From: an uncultured Acetatifactor sp.
GTDB taxonomy: Bacteria; Bacillota; Clostridia; Lachnospirales; Lachnospiraceae
Direction: 5' to 3'
NCBI GenBank assembly: GCA_910585615.1
Contig: CAJUFO010000044.1
Location: 1-37,467, forward strand
DNA length: 37,467 bases
Both the position numbers and the translations under genes were made by a program. The notes below the pieces were generated by a model. That model did no database searches. It saw only the letters and a program-made list of their open reading frames with translations, and was not told the DNA's origin. Each line of letters opens with the position of its first letter. Position 1 is the first letter of the stretch. This document shows positions 1-6,697 of this stretch, piece by piece.

Positions 1-655
1 CCCCGATGTCCGGGCCGTAGCTGTGGACGGCATCGCTGAGCATGTGCCAGGAGCGTGGCGTGGAGAAGGGCTCCTCGCTCTTGGGGGGCTTGGCCCACAG
101 ATGGTCCGGACGGCTGGTGATGTAGTCGTAGATGTAAGGATGGATGCCGTTTGCGGCGGCCCATTCCAGCCAGAGTCTGGGGCTGGCGGTGAGCTCCACA
201 TGGAACATCCGGTTCACCAGCGCCGAGGACATGGGGCGGGTGATGGCGTTGTCCTGAGCCCGGTTGCCCGCGCCCACCACGATGGATCCCTCCGGCAGGC
301 AGTATTCCCCGATCCGCCGCTCGTGGATCAGGGAGTAGAAGGCCTTCTGCACCTCCGAGGTGCAGGCGTTCAGCTCGTCCAGGAAGAGGACGTAGGGCTC
401 CTGCCTGGCGATGGTACGGGGCGGGCAGAAGACGCTGTAGCCGTCCCTGATCTGGGGGACGCCGATGATGTCCTCCGGAGCCAGCTGGCTGCCCAGGAGG
501 GAGACGCAGGGCAGCCCCAGGCTGTCCGCGAAGTCCTGGACAATGGCGGACTTGCCGATGCCCGGCGCGCCCCAGATGAACACCGGGCGGATTAGCCCTA
601 CATTCAGGAGGACATCCAGCAGCTGTTTATGGTTTACGGTTATGGTAAGGTTCAT
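1..655 (-). CDS. MoxR-like AAA+ ATPase, 3' end outside the window
   Basis: This frame starts at ATG 653-655 and runs open to the left edge, giving about 218 residues; the C-terminal part is not visible. A Walker A loop GAPGIGKS lies near residue 31, followed by a conserved LAPEDIIGVPQ stretch and a Walker B VLFLDELN. The segment GAGNRAQDNAITRPMSSALVNR fits the sensor/arginine region of MoxR-type AAA+ proteins. These ATPases usually act as chaperones that remodel or load metal onto a partner, often a VWA-domain protein encoded just downstream; that partner would lie off the left edge. An AAAGGAG stands 12 bases before the ATG, a longish spacing. The start overlaps the stop of a small upstream frame as ATGA, which suggests translational coupling if that frame is real. 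Confidence 0.85.
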   Translation of the reverse strand, partial: MNLTITVNHKQLLDVLLNVGLIRPVFIWGAPGIGKSAIVQDFADSLGLPCVSLLGSQLAPEDIIGVPQIRDGYSVFCPPRTIARQEPYVLFLDELNACTSEVQKAFYSLIHERRIGEYCLPEGSIVVGAGNRAQDNAITRPMSSALVNRMFHVELTASPRLWLEWAAANGIHPYIYDYITSRPDHLWAKPPKSEEPFSTPRSWHMLSDAVHSYGPDIG

Positions 656-930
656 GAAATATGATTACTCCTTTGTCTTCTTATCTTGTGCATACAGGCC
701 GGCAAGGACCATCTCATGGAATCCATCGCCAGCCTTACCGCCGCCTCGGAGGAGTTCAGCGGCTCCGTATCCAGCACCACCACAGAGGGGCTCTGATAGC
801 GGAATGCCTCCATGAGCCAGAAATAGCTCACCAGAAGGCTTTGCTGCCGGGCCCCTATGGATGTCCGCCAGGTAAAAAAACATGCCTTACGGGCATATGA
901 TATACTTCCCTTTCGCCCGGGCCTGGGCAT
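652..930 (-). other. possible small ORF or 3' remnant of an unknown gene
   Basis: A 92-codon frame whose stop overlaps the MoxR-like start as ATGA. Its last 60 or so codons have GC-rich third positions and read like a folded protein (SLLVSYFWLMEAFRYQSP, VVVLDTEPLNSSEAAVRL). The first part crosses a terminator-like hairpin and the end of the dehydrogenase gene, so the apparent start at 930 is doubtful. It may be a frameshifted or truncated gene; I do not recognise the family. Confidence 0.3.
875..896 (-). terminator. probable rho-independent terminator of the dehydrogenase gene
   Basis: On the minus strand ATGCC and GGCAT form a 5-bp stem around a 5-base loop (882-896), followed at once by a run of T (874-880). 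The stem overlaps the stop codon of the dehydrogenase. The short stem keeps confidence moderate. Confidence 0.5.
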
Positions 931-1906
931 CTCTCAGAATCTCCTCCAGCTTTTCCAGCCCATACGTCCCGTAAACCATGCTGCTCACGTCCAGACGGCC
1001 TGTGTCGATCAAATCCAGCGCCCGCTTCTGCGTATAAGGGTTGATATAGGACGCTTTCAGTTCCAGCTCCTTTTTGAATATCTCAAAGGGCTTCACCGCA
1101 ATGGTCTCGTCCGGCTTCGTCAGGCCGAACATCATCACCACCGCCTTGTTCCCGGCGATGTCGATGGCCTGTTCGATGGTGGCGGGACGGCCCACGCATT
1201 CGATGACCGTGTTCACCCAGGTGAAACCGGCCCTATGCAGCTGTTCTTTCACATCCTCCTGTAAGGGATCGATGCATACATCCGCTCCCAGCTTCGCCGC
1301 CACGAGACGCTTCTCCTCCACCGGCTCCAGCAGCGCCACCTTTGCCGCGCCCTCCAGTTTCGCCAGCTGCAGCATCAGCAGACCTATCATGCCGCCACCG
1401 ATGACCACCGCCTGGGAACCCGGCTGAATCTTGCACATATCAATCCCGTGGAGACAACATGCCACCGGCTCCGCCATGGCACCCTGTTCAAAGGAAGTCC
1501 TCTCCCCCAGCCGGTATACCTGTCTGACGTTCACGGCGCAGTATTCCGCAAATCCGCCATTCACAGTCGTTCCATATCCAATCATATGCTCACAGTAATG
1601 GGCCGCGCCGTTCCTACAGGGCGTACAGGCTCCGCAATAACAGTTCGGATCCACGCAGACTCTGTCGCCAGGCCGATAATCCGTGACCGCTTCGCCGACT
1701 TCCTCCACGATGCCGGAGAACTCATGCCCCAGTATGGTGGGCGGGGTGACCTCCGCCGCGCCCTTGTCCCCCTCATAGATATGCACGTCCGTGCCGCAGA
1801 CGCCGCAGGCTTTCACCCGGATCAGCACGTCCTTTGGCCCAACGGCCGGCATCTCGTGCTCCTGAATCCTTATGTCATGTTTTCCGTAAAATACCGCGCT
1901 CTTCAT
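887..1906 (-). CDS. zinc-dependent medium-chain alcohol/polyol dehydrogenase
   Basis: A full-length 339-residue MDR-family NAD(P)-dependent dehydrogenase of the sorbitol / threonine / galactitol-phosphate dehydrogenase type. The catalytic zinc signature is present (ACGVCGTDVHIYEG, then GHEFSGIVEEVG). The structural zinc cysteines follow in the pattern CYCGACTPCRNGAAHYC. The Rossmann motif VVIGGGMIGLLMLQLA is in the middle. The substrate cannot be fixed from sequence; a sugar alcohol or sugar-phosphate alcohol is most likely. A purine-rich AAGGAAGGGG precedes the ATG. The gene stands alone: upstream is a gene-free repeat-rich stretch, downstream a terminator-like hairpin. Confidence 0.9.
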   Translation of the reverse strand: MKSAVFYGKHDIRIQEHEMPAVGPKDVLIRVKACGVCGTDVHIYEGDKGAAEVTPPTILGHEFSGIVEEVGEAVTDYRPGDRVCVDPNCYCGACTPCRNGAAHYCEHMIGYGTTVNGGFAEYCAVNVRQVYRLGERTSFEQGAMAEPVACCLHGIDMCKIQPGSQAVVIGGGMIGLLMLQLAKLEGAAKVALLEPVEEKRLVAAKLGADVCIDPLQEDVKEQLHRAGFTWVNTVIECVGRPATIEQAIDIAGNKAVVMMFGLTKPDETIAVKPFEIFKKELELKASYINPYTQKRALDLIDTGRLDVSSMVYGTYGLEKLEEILRDAQARAKGKYIICP

Positions 1907-2138
1907 CTTCTATCCGCCCCTTCCTTTCTCCGGTCCCCTCTTCCGCCGATGCTTATCCCTTGCGGCCCATCCCGCCCGGGCGCATTCCGCAAAAAGCTTC
2001 CGCTGTCCTTAACTTGTCCCACTGCCTTAGATTCTATGACAGTATTTGGCTTCTATTGTAAACCCATGCGCCGCTTCTTTCAATACCCATCATTCCCATA
2101 TATCCCCTACCCTGTCAGTTATTTCCGGAACTTGCCAC
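1907..2138. other. gene-free stretch upstream of the dehydrogenase
   Basis: Part of a roughly 700-base stretch without genes (1907-2603). I see no convincing coding frame here. It must hold the dehydrogenase promoter; TTTACA and TAGAAT occur on the minus strand near 2030-2065 but are about 20 bases apart, so I do not call a promoter. The rest of the stretch is covered by the entries that follow. Confidence 0.6.
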
Positions 2139-2377
2139 TTATACTGCTTAACAGTTAAAATTTCCGGGTAACCTGACTACATAACGCCAGTCATAGATGC
2201 TTAAGGAAGTGTCTACAAATAACTGATGCGAGTTTATAGCCGTTTTCCTTGTATTTCCGGGCTTTCTCTTAAACAAGTCGCATCAGTTGTTTTCCGACAG
2301 TTCCTAAGTTGCAGCGGTTATTTTCCGGCAATTCCCAACCAATGTAGTACGGTATATTCTGGCTTTATGTAGTATAA
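2139..2377. repeat. intergenic inverted-repeat element, copy 1 (interrupted)
   Basis: The left end TTATACTGCTTAAC (2139-2152) is mirrored at the right end by TTTATGTAGTATAA (2364-2377), matching as an inverted repeat at 11 of 13 positions. Left end, internal CTACATAACGC and right end all match the intact copy at 15506-15609. The middle is split by a second inverted-repeat element (2204-2305), so this copy is about twice as long as the other. It resembles a non-coding MITE-like or palindromic intergenic repeat. Confidence 0.6.
2204..2305. repeat. 28-bp terminal inverted repeats of a MITE-like element
   Basis: AGGAAGTGTC...AACTGATGCGA at 2204-2231 is the reverse complement, with 4 mismatches in 28, of 2278-2305. 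The innermost 11 bases of each arm are perfect. The arms enclose 46 bases without a coding frame. Similarity continues a few bases outward (CTTA on both sides). It sits inside copy 1 of another repeat, which suggests a later insertion. Confidence 0.6.
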
Positions 2378-2382
2378 ACGCC

Positions 2383-2413
2383 TTGACAGCGACACGATGT
2401 CGCCCTTTATACT
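2383..2413 (+). promoter_or_regulatory. MerR-type promoter of the UvrA-like gene
   Basis: A consensus -35 TTGACA (2383-2388) and a near-consensus -10 TATACT (2408-2413) are separated by 19 bases instead of 17. The spacer holds a perfect dyad, GCGACA-CGA-TGTCGC (2389-2403). An over-long spacer filled by a dyad is the hallmark of promoters twisted into register by MerR-family activators. No MerR gene is in the window. The site rules out the longer upstream start for the ATPase, because that start would lie inside the promoter. Confidence 0.65.
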
Positions 2414-2485
2414 CAGCTACAGGGACCAGAAAGCCCTGCGGCACGCCCCTAGGCTCCCGCCGCACCGGCAAATGGCGCGCTGTCG

Positions 2486-2559
2486 CGGCACATGCTGCCC
2501 CGGGAAGCACCGGCCCGGCAAACCTCCGGCACATGCTGCTCTGGGAAGCACCGACCCGG
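2486..2559 (+). repeat. two 33-bp tandem repeats in the 5' leader of the UvrA-like gene
   Basis: CGGCACATGCTGC...GGGAAGCACCG occurs at 2486-2518 and again at 2527-2559, a period of 41 bases with three substitutions. Both lie in the roughly 185-base leader between the promoter and the start codon. The leader is GC-rich, and I see no convincing leader peptide in it. Confidence 0.7.
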
Positions 2560-2603
2560 GACTGTGCGCACCAGAACAATCAAAGACAAGGCAGGCGAAC
2601 GAC

Positions 2604-5441
2604 ATGTACGACCATATCAGAATCGAACACATAAAGGAAAACAACCTCAAAGACATCAGCGTGGAAATCCCATACCATAAGCACACGGTAATCGCCGGCG
2701 TAAGCGGCTCCGGCAAGTCCACCCTGGCATATGACGTGATCTACGCCACGGCCCAGCGCAAGCTCCTGGACTGCATGTCGGATCAGGAGAAGATTTTTTC
2801 CAGAAAAATGAAACAGCCCCGGACAGGGAACATAGAGGGTCTGTCAACGGTGATCAGCCTGAAACAGGTAAAGCCCAATACGAACCCCAGGTCCACCGTC
2901 GGCACCTACACAAGCATCGGCTCTTTCGTCAGGAGCCTGACAGCCATACATGGCAAGTGCCGGTGCCTATATTGCGACAGAATCTACGAACAGACCAATC
3001 TGCACAAGCTGATCAAAGACCTGGAAGGCCTAAAAACAGGCACGGCCGCGGAGGTCAGCTTCCCCTGTTTTTTCCACAAAAGAACCGGCAGACCCCAGCA
3101 GCTGGAAGCTCTGCGGAAAAAGGGGTACCGCTGGGTCTACGCGGGCGGGGAGAGACTGGATTTAAGGGATGTGACGGACGTGGATCCGGAGACCGCCTTC
3201 CTCCTGGTGGTGGAAAACAGATTCCTGACCCGGGACAGCCTGAAAAAAAGCGATGTCAACTGCCTGAAGGCGGCAAGCAGAAACGGAGACCATTTCATCT
3301 GCGTCAGATTAAGCGGCGAAGACCGGGAAGGCATAGAAGCCTTTTACAGACGGCACGGCTGCCCGGAGCACCATATGGCCACAGTCACCCTGGACGCCTC
3401 GGCCTTCTCCTATAACGACATGGCCTGCGCCTGCCCGGAGTGCATGGGCAGCGGAATCCGGAAAACCGTGCACCCTTCGAAGGTGCTGAAATATCCCCGG
3501 CGGACGCTGCGGCAGGGGCCTTTCTACAAGGATGTCTATTCCATGAGCCATCCCTATTCCCATATGCTCCTGTACAGCCTGGCCTGCCGGTACGGCTTTT
3601 CGCTGGACGTCCCCTATGAAGAGCTGCCCCAGGAGGTGAAGGATCTCATCCTGTATGGTTCGGGGGAGGAAACCTTCCTTCTGCAGCGGCCCCAGGGCTA
3701 CGAAAAGGCCCTGCCGAATTATCTGGCAAAGGAAGGGGAAGCGGTAAGCTTTCTGGGCGTCCTCACAAGGGTGGAGGAACTGTACCGGGAGATGCTCGCG
3801 CAGAATCACGAACAGCTCCCCTGGCAGGAAGAATTCTTCAAATCCTATATGCAAGAAGTCACATGCCCCGACTGCAACGGCTCCAGGCTGAATAAGCTGA
3901 AAGACCATATTTTATTGAACGGCAAAACGTACTCCCAGATGGGCAGGCTTGAATTCTCCCAGCTGCAGGACTGCCTGGAACATCTGTGCACCAACGAGAC
4001 CTCCCGGCCTGTCCTGGAAGCGCTGCTGGGGCAGCTGGGCCTGCTGCGGGAGATCGGGCTGGACTATCTGTCCTTCCACAGGCGGGCGGACTCCCTGTCC
4101 GGAGGTGAGTACCAAAGACTGCGCATCGCCAACCAGGCCGGATCCGGGCTGGTTGGGCTCACCTATCTCATCGACGAGCCTACGGACGGGCTCCACGGCG
4201 CGGACAGCCGGAAAATCATAGGCGTGATAAAAAAGCTTCTGGAGGGCGGCAATACCGTGATCACAATCGAGCATGACTTAGACGTGATAAAATCCGCCGA
4301 TTATATCATCGAACTGGGACCCGGGGCCGGGAAGGAGGGCGGCGAAATCATCGCCTCCGGCTCCCTGGAGGATATCCGGCGCAACAGCAATTCCATCATC
4401 GGAAAGCTCCTCTCCGCAAAGCCGGAAGCCCCCCTGCCCGCCCCGTCCGCCGGATCGGGCAGGCGCATCCTCATCAAAGGAATCCGGGAAAACAATATAC
4501 AGAATCAGGACGTGGAAATCCCTCTGAATCAGATTACCTGCTTTACCGGGGTTTCCGGGTCAGGGAAAAGCACGATCGTCTATGAGGTCTTGTACAAGGC
4601 GCTGTCCTCCAGGCTCCACGGCAGCGGGGAGGTGCCGGGAAAGCATTCGGAAATTATCGGCTGTGAGCATATCAGCAATGTGATATGCATCGACCAGCGG
4701 CTGCTGAACGGGAAAAAATCATCCGTTCCCGCCACCTACCTGAATCTCTTCGACGCCATACGCAGCCTGTTCGCGGAACATGCCGACAGGGCCCTCTTTT
4801 CCTTCCATTCCAAAGGCGCCTGCCCGGTGTGCAGGGGAAAGGGGTATCTGGGAAATTATATCCAGTATTTCGGCGAGACCAGGATCGTATGCCCGGAGTG
4901 CAACGGGCAGCAGTATATCGACGAGGTGCTGCAGATCAAACACAAGGGACGGAACATCAAGCAGATTCTGGACATGCCATTTCAGGAAGCCCTGGACTTT
5001 TTTGCGGACAGGCCCTTCCTCTGTGAGCGGATCCGGCTGGTATGCGACCTGGGCCTGGGTTACATGCAGCTGGGACAGCCCCTGTCCACCGTCTCCGGCG
5101 GGGAGGCCCAGCGGCTGAAGCTGGCCAGGGAAATGGGCAAATACCGGAATCGGAAAAACCTTCTGTACCTGTTCGACGAGCCTACCGTGGGACTGCATTC
5201 CCAGGATGTCCTCCGTGTGCTGGAAGTGATGGAAAGGATTGTGGAAAGCGGAAACACCGTGGTGATGGTGGAGCATGACCCGGAAATGATATTGCGTTCG
5301 GACTATGTCATCGACATGGGGCCGGGGGCGGGCAGGCATGGAGGCAAGGCCATATTCCACGGCGCCCCCTGTGACCTTTTAAGGCACCGGGAGTCAAAGA
5401 CCGCCGATTACCTTAGGAGCCGTCTGGGTCTGGAGGGATGA
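2604..5441 (+). CDS. UvrA-family ABC ATPase (excinuclease subunit A paralogue)
   Basis: At 945 residues it is the length of a standard UvrA. It carries two ABC ATPase modules: Walker A GVSGSGKST at about 32-40 and again near 649-657, signatures LSGGEYQRLRIA near 497 and VSGGEAQRLKLA near 830, and Walker B YLIDEPTDGLH and YLFDEPTVGLH. Zinc-finger CxxC pairs (CACPEC, CPDC, CPVC, CPEC) are also present. The start ATG 2604 is chosen because the protein aligns with UvrA from MYDHIRIEHIKEN and because upstream codons overlap the promoter; the ribosome binding site is weak. The MerR-type promoter and the nucleotidyltransferase-like partner suggest an inducible paralogue (UvrA2 or drug-protection type) rather than the housekeeping repair protein. 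That role is inferred. Confidence 0.85.
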   Translation: MYDHIRIEHIKENNLKDISVEIPYHKHTVIAGVSGSGKSTLAYDVIYATAQRKLLDCMSDQEKIFSRKMKQPRTGNIEGLSTVISLKQVKPNTNPRSTVGTYTSIGSFVRSLTAIHGKCRCLYCDRIYEQTNLHKLIKDLEGLKTGTAAEVSFPCFFHKRTGRPQQLEALRKKGYRWVYAGGERLDLRDVTDVDPETAFLLVVENRFLTRDSLKKSDVNCLKAASRNGDHFICVRLSGEDREGIEAFYRRHGCPEHHMATVTLDASAFSYNDMACACPECMGSGIRKTVHPSKVLKYPRRTLRQGPFYKDVYSMSHPYSHMLLYSLACRYGFSLDVPYEELPQEVKDLILYGSGEETFLLQRPQGYEKALPNYLAKEGEAVSFLGVLTRVEELYREMLAQNHEQLPWQEEFFKSYMQEVTCPDCNGSRLNKLKDHILLNGKTYSQMGRLEFSQLQDCLEHLCTNETSRPVLEALLGQLGLLREIGLDYLSFHRRADSLSGGEYQRLRIANQAGSGLVGLTYLIDEPTDGLHGADSRKIIGVIKKLLEGGNTVITIEHDLDVIKSADYIIELGPGAGKEGGEIIASGSLEDIRRNSNSIIGKLLSAKPEAPLPAPSAGSGRRILIKGIRENNIQNQDVEIPLNQITCFTGVSGSGKSTIVYEVLYKALSSRLHGSGEVPGKHSEIIGCEHISNVICIDQRLLNGKKSSVPATYLNLFDAIRSLFAEHADRALFSFHSKGACPVCRGKGYLGNYIQYFGETRIVCPECNGQQYIDEVLQIKHKGRNIKQILDMPFQEALDFFADRPFLCERIRLVCDLGLGYMQLGQPLSTVSGGEAQRLKLAREMGKYRNRKNLLYLFDEPTVGLHSQDVLRVLEVMERIVESGNTVVMVEHDPEMILRSDYVIDMGPGAGRHGGKAIFHGAPCDLLRHRESKTADYLRSRLGLEG

Positions 5442-5462
5442 CCGGAACCGGAAACAGCATTT

Positions 5463-5703
5463 GGGGCAGATGCGGAACTGGAAACAGCTTCTGCCCAGCC
5501 CAGTGCCCCAGAGAATTTACGGACGCATTTCCTTTGCGGCCGGAAATTCTCTGCTATACCTGGGTATTGGGCGGGGCAGATGCGGAACTGGAAACAGCTT
5601 CTGCCCAGCCCAGTGCCCCAGAGGATTTACGGACGCATTTCCTTTGCGGCCGGAAATTCTCTGCTATATCTGGGTACTGGGCGGGGCAGATGCGGAACTG
5701 GAA
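5463..5703 (+). repeat. 110-bp tandem repeat, two full units and a partial third, each a long hairpin
   Basis: Units at 5463-5572 and 5573-5682 are nearly identical, and a 21-base start of a third runs to 5703. The period is 110, not a multiple of three, so the units are read in different frames and are not a coding repeat. Each unit folds: AGAGAATTT (5510-5518) pairs perfectly with AAATTCTCT (5544-5552), and an outer arm beginning CTGCCC (5491) pairs with one ending GGGCAG (5579). In unit two AGAGAATTT becomes AGAGGATTT, which still pairs through G-U. Confidence 0.85.
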
Positions 5704-5716
5704 TAGGAGAACACAT

Positions 5717-6607
5717 ATGGAAAATCAGGCTTTGAGAGAACACTGCAGCGCAATCATCGAACGGATTTCGGACAGGCTGTATCATGACAGAAAGTGCATC
5801 GCCGCTTATCTGCTGGGAAGCTTCAGCCATGATGCGGTATGGGAATGGTCAGACATACAGGTGGAGGCCGTCTACGATGACGACTACAGGGGAAAGACCA
5901 GCTATCAACTGTATGAAGACGGCATGTACGCCCTTTTGAACCTCCATACGCTCACCAGGTTCCGGGCCTATATCGGCAATGTCAATGTAGACGACCATCT
6001 GTGGAAGGCCTTCAGCAAAAGCAGAAAACTGTTTTCAAAGGATTCCATGCTGGATGAGCTGTTTGAGGAGGCATTCCGGATAGGCGGGCTGGACCGGCAG
6101 CGTGAGATGCTGTTGGGCTTCTCCGGGGCGGTATATTATCTGAACAAGGCCGAGAAAAATCTTTACATAAAGGAAAACCTTGAGAACGCCGTCTATTTCC
6201 TCCCTCAGCTGGCGGAGAACATCGCCTGGATAGAGATATTCAAAGCCGGGCAGATTCCTGAGCGGGAAGTAATCCCTCAGGGCAGACGGCTCAATCCGGA
6301 GATTATTTCGCTGATTTATGACCCGCTCTATGAGAAGGGGACAAATCGAGACGTGGTGAGCGTGATATTGGAGCGCTGCATCGGCTATCTGGAGGAGAAT
6401 ACCGAGTTGGTATATCAACCTGTCATACAATATCTGCGGGAGCACGGGTCTTTGGAGGGCTTCCGGTATGAAACCAGGCCGCACGGATTCGGCATCAATT
6501 ATGAATGGCTGGTCAGATGCGGTCTGGCGGAACGGTACGGCATCGTGGAGAAAGCCTCTATTTTGGACAGGGAAATCTGCAGGCTGGGGTATCGGATAAA
6601 ATCCTGA
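5717..6607 (+). CDS. nucleotidyltransferase-like protein with altered catalytic motif
   Basis: A 296-residue protein. The start ATG 5717 follows AGGAG at 5705-5709 with a 7-base gap; the reading frame upstream runs through the tandem repeat and is not genuine. Near the N-terminus LLGSFSHDAVWEWSDIQVEAV resembles the GS...D-h-D motif of the polymerase-beta nucleotidyltransferase fold (aminoglycoside nucleotidyltransferases, antitoxin-type transferases). However, the second carboxylate, normally Asp or Glu, is Gln here. Either it is catalytically dead or a different residue supplies the metal ligand. The remaining 200 residues are mostly helical. It lies 275 bases downstream of the UvrA-like gene on the same strand, probably co-transcribed. 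The substrate is unknown. Confidence 0.65.
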   Translation: MENQALREHCSAIIERISDRLYHDRKCIAAYLLGSFSHDAVWEWSDIQVEAVYDDDYRGKTSYQLYEDGMYALLNLHTLTRFRAYIGNVNVDDHLWKAFSKSRKLFSKDSMLDELFEEAFRIGGLDRQREMLLGFSGAVYYLNKAEKNLYIKENLENAVYFLPQLAENIAWIEIFKAGQIPEREVIPQGRRLNPEIISLIYDPLYEKGTNRDVVSVILERCIGYLEENTELVYQPVIQYLREHGSLEGFRYETRPHGFGINYEWLVRCGLAERYGIVEKASILDREICRLGYRIKS

Positions 6608-6613
6608 TTCCTC

Positions 6614-6649
6614 CGCAATGCGGCTCCGGGGGACCGGAGCCGCATTGCG
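6614..6649 (+). terminator. strong hairpin terminator between convergent genes
   Basis: A perfect 16-bp stem (6614-6629 with 6634-6649) closes on a GGGA tetraloop. It stands just after the stop of the nucleotidyltransferase-like gene and is followed on the plus strand by a pyrimidine-rich CTTTCCCTTCTTCCC tract. The P-type ATPase gene ends from the other side at 6698, so the hairpin may serve both strands. Confidence 0.75.
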
Positions 6650-6697
6650 CTTTCCCTTCTTCCCTATCTCCTCTCCCTTTTTTCTCCATCTCTCCTG

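Noticed and set aside
23..595. 190-codon frame on the plus strand at the left edge
   Set aside because: It is antisense to a clear MoxR-like ATPase and has no recognisable domain.
2397..2603. Upstream extension of the UvrA-like gene by 69 codons
   Set aside because: It starts inside the promoter, translates the GC-rich tandem repeat, and is absent from UvrA proteins.
5438..5716. Upstream extension of the nucleotidyltransferase-like gene
   Set aside because: It runs through 110-bp repeats that change frame between copies; a good ribosome binding site precedes ATG 5717.
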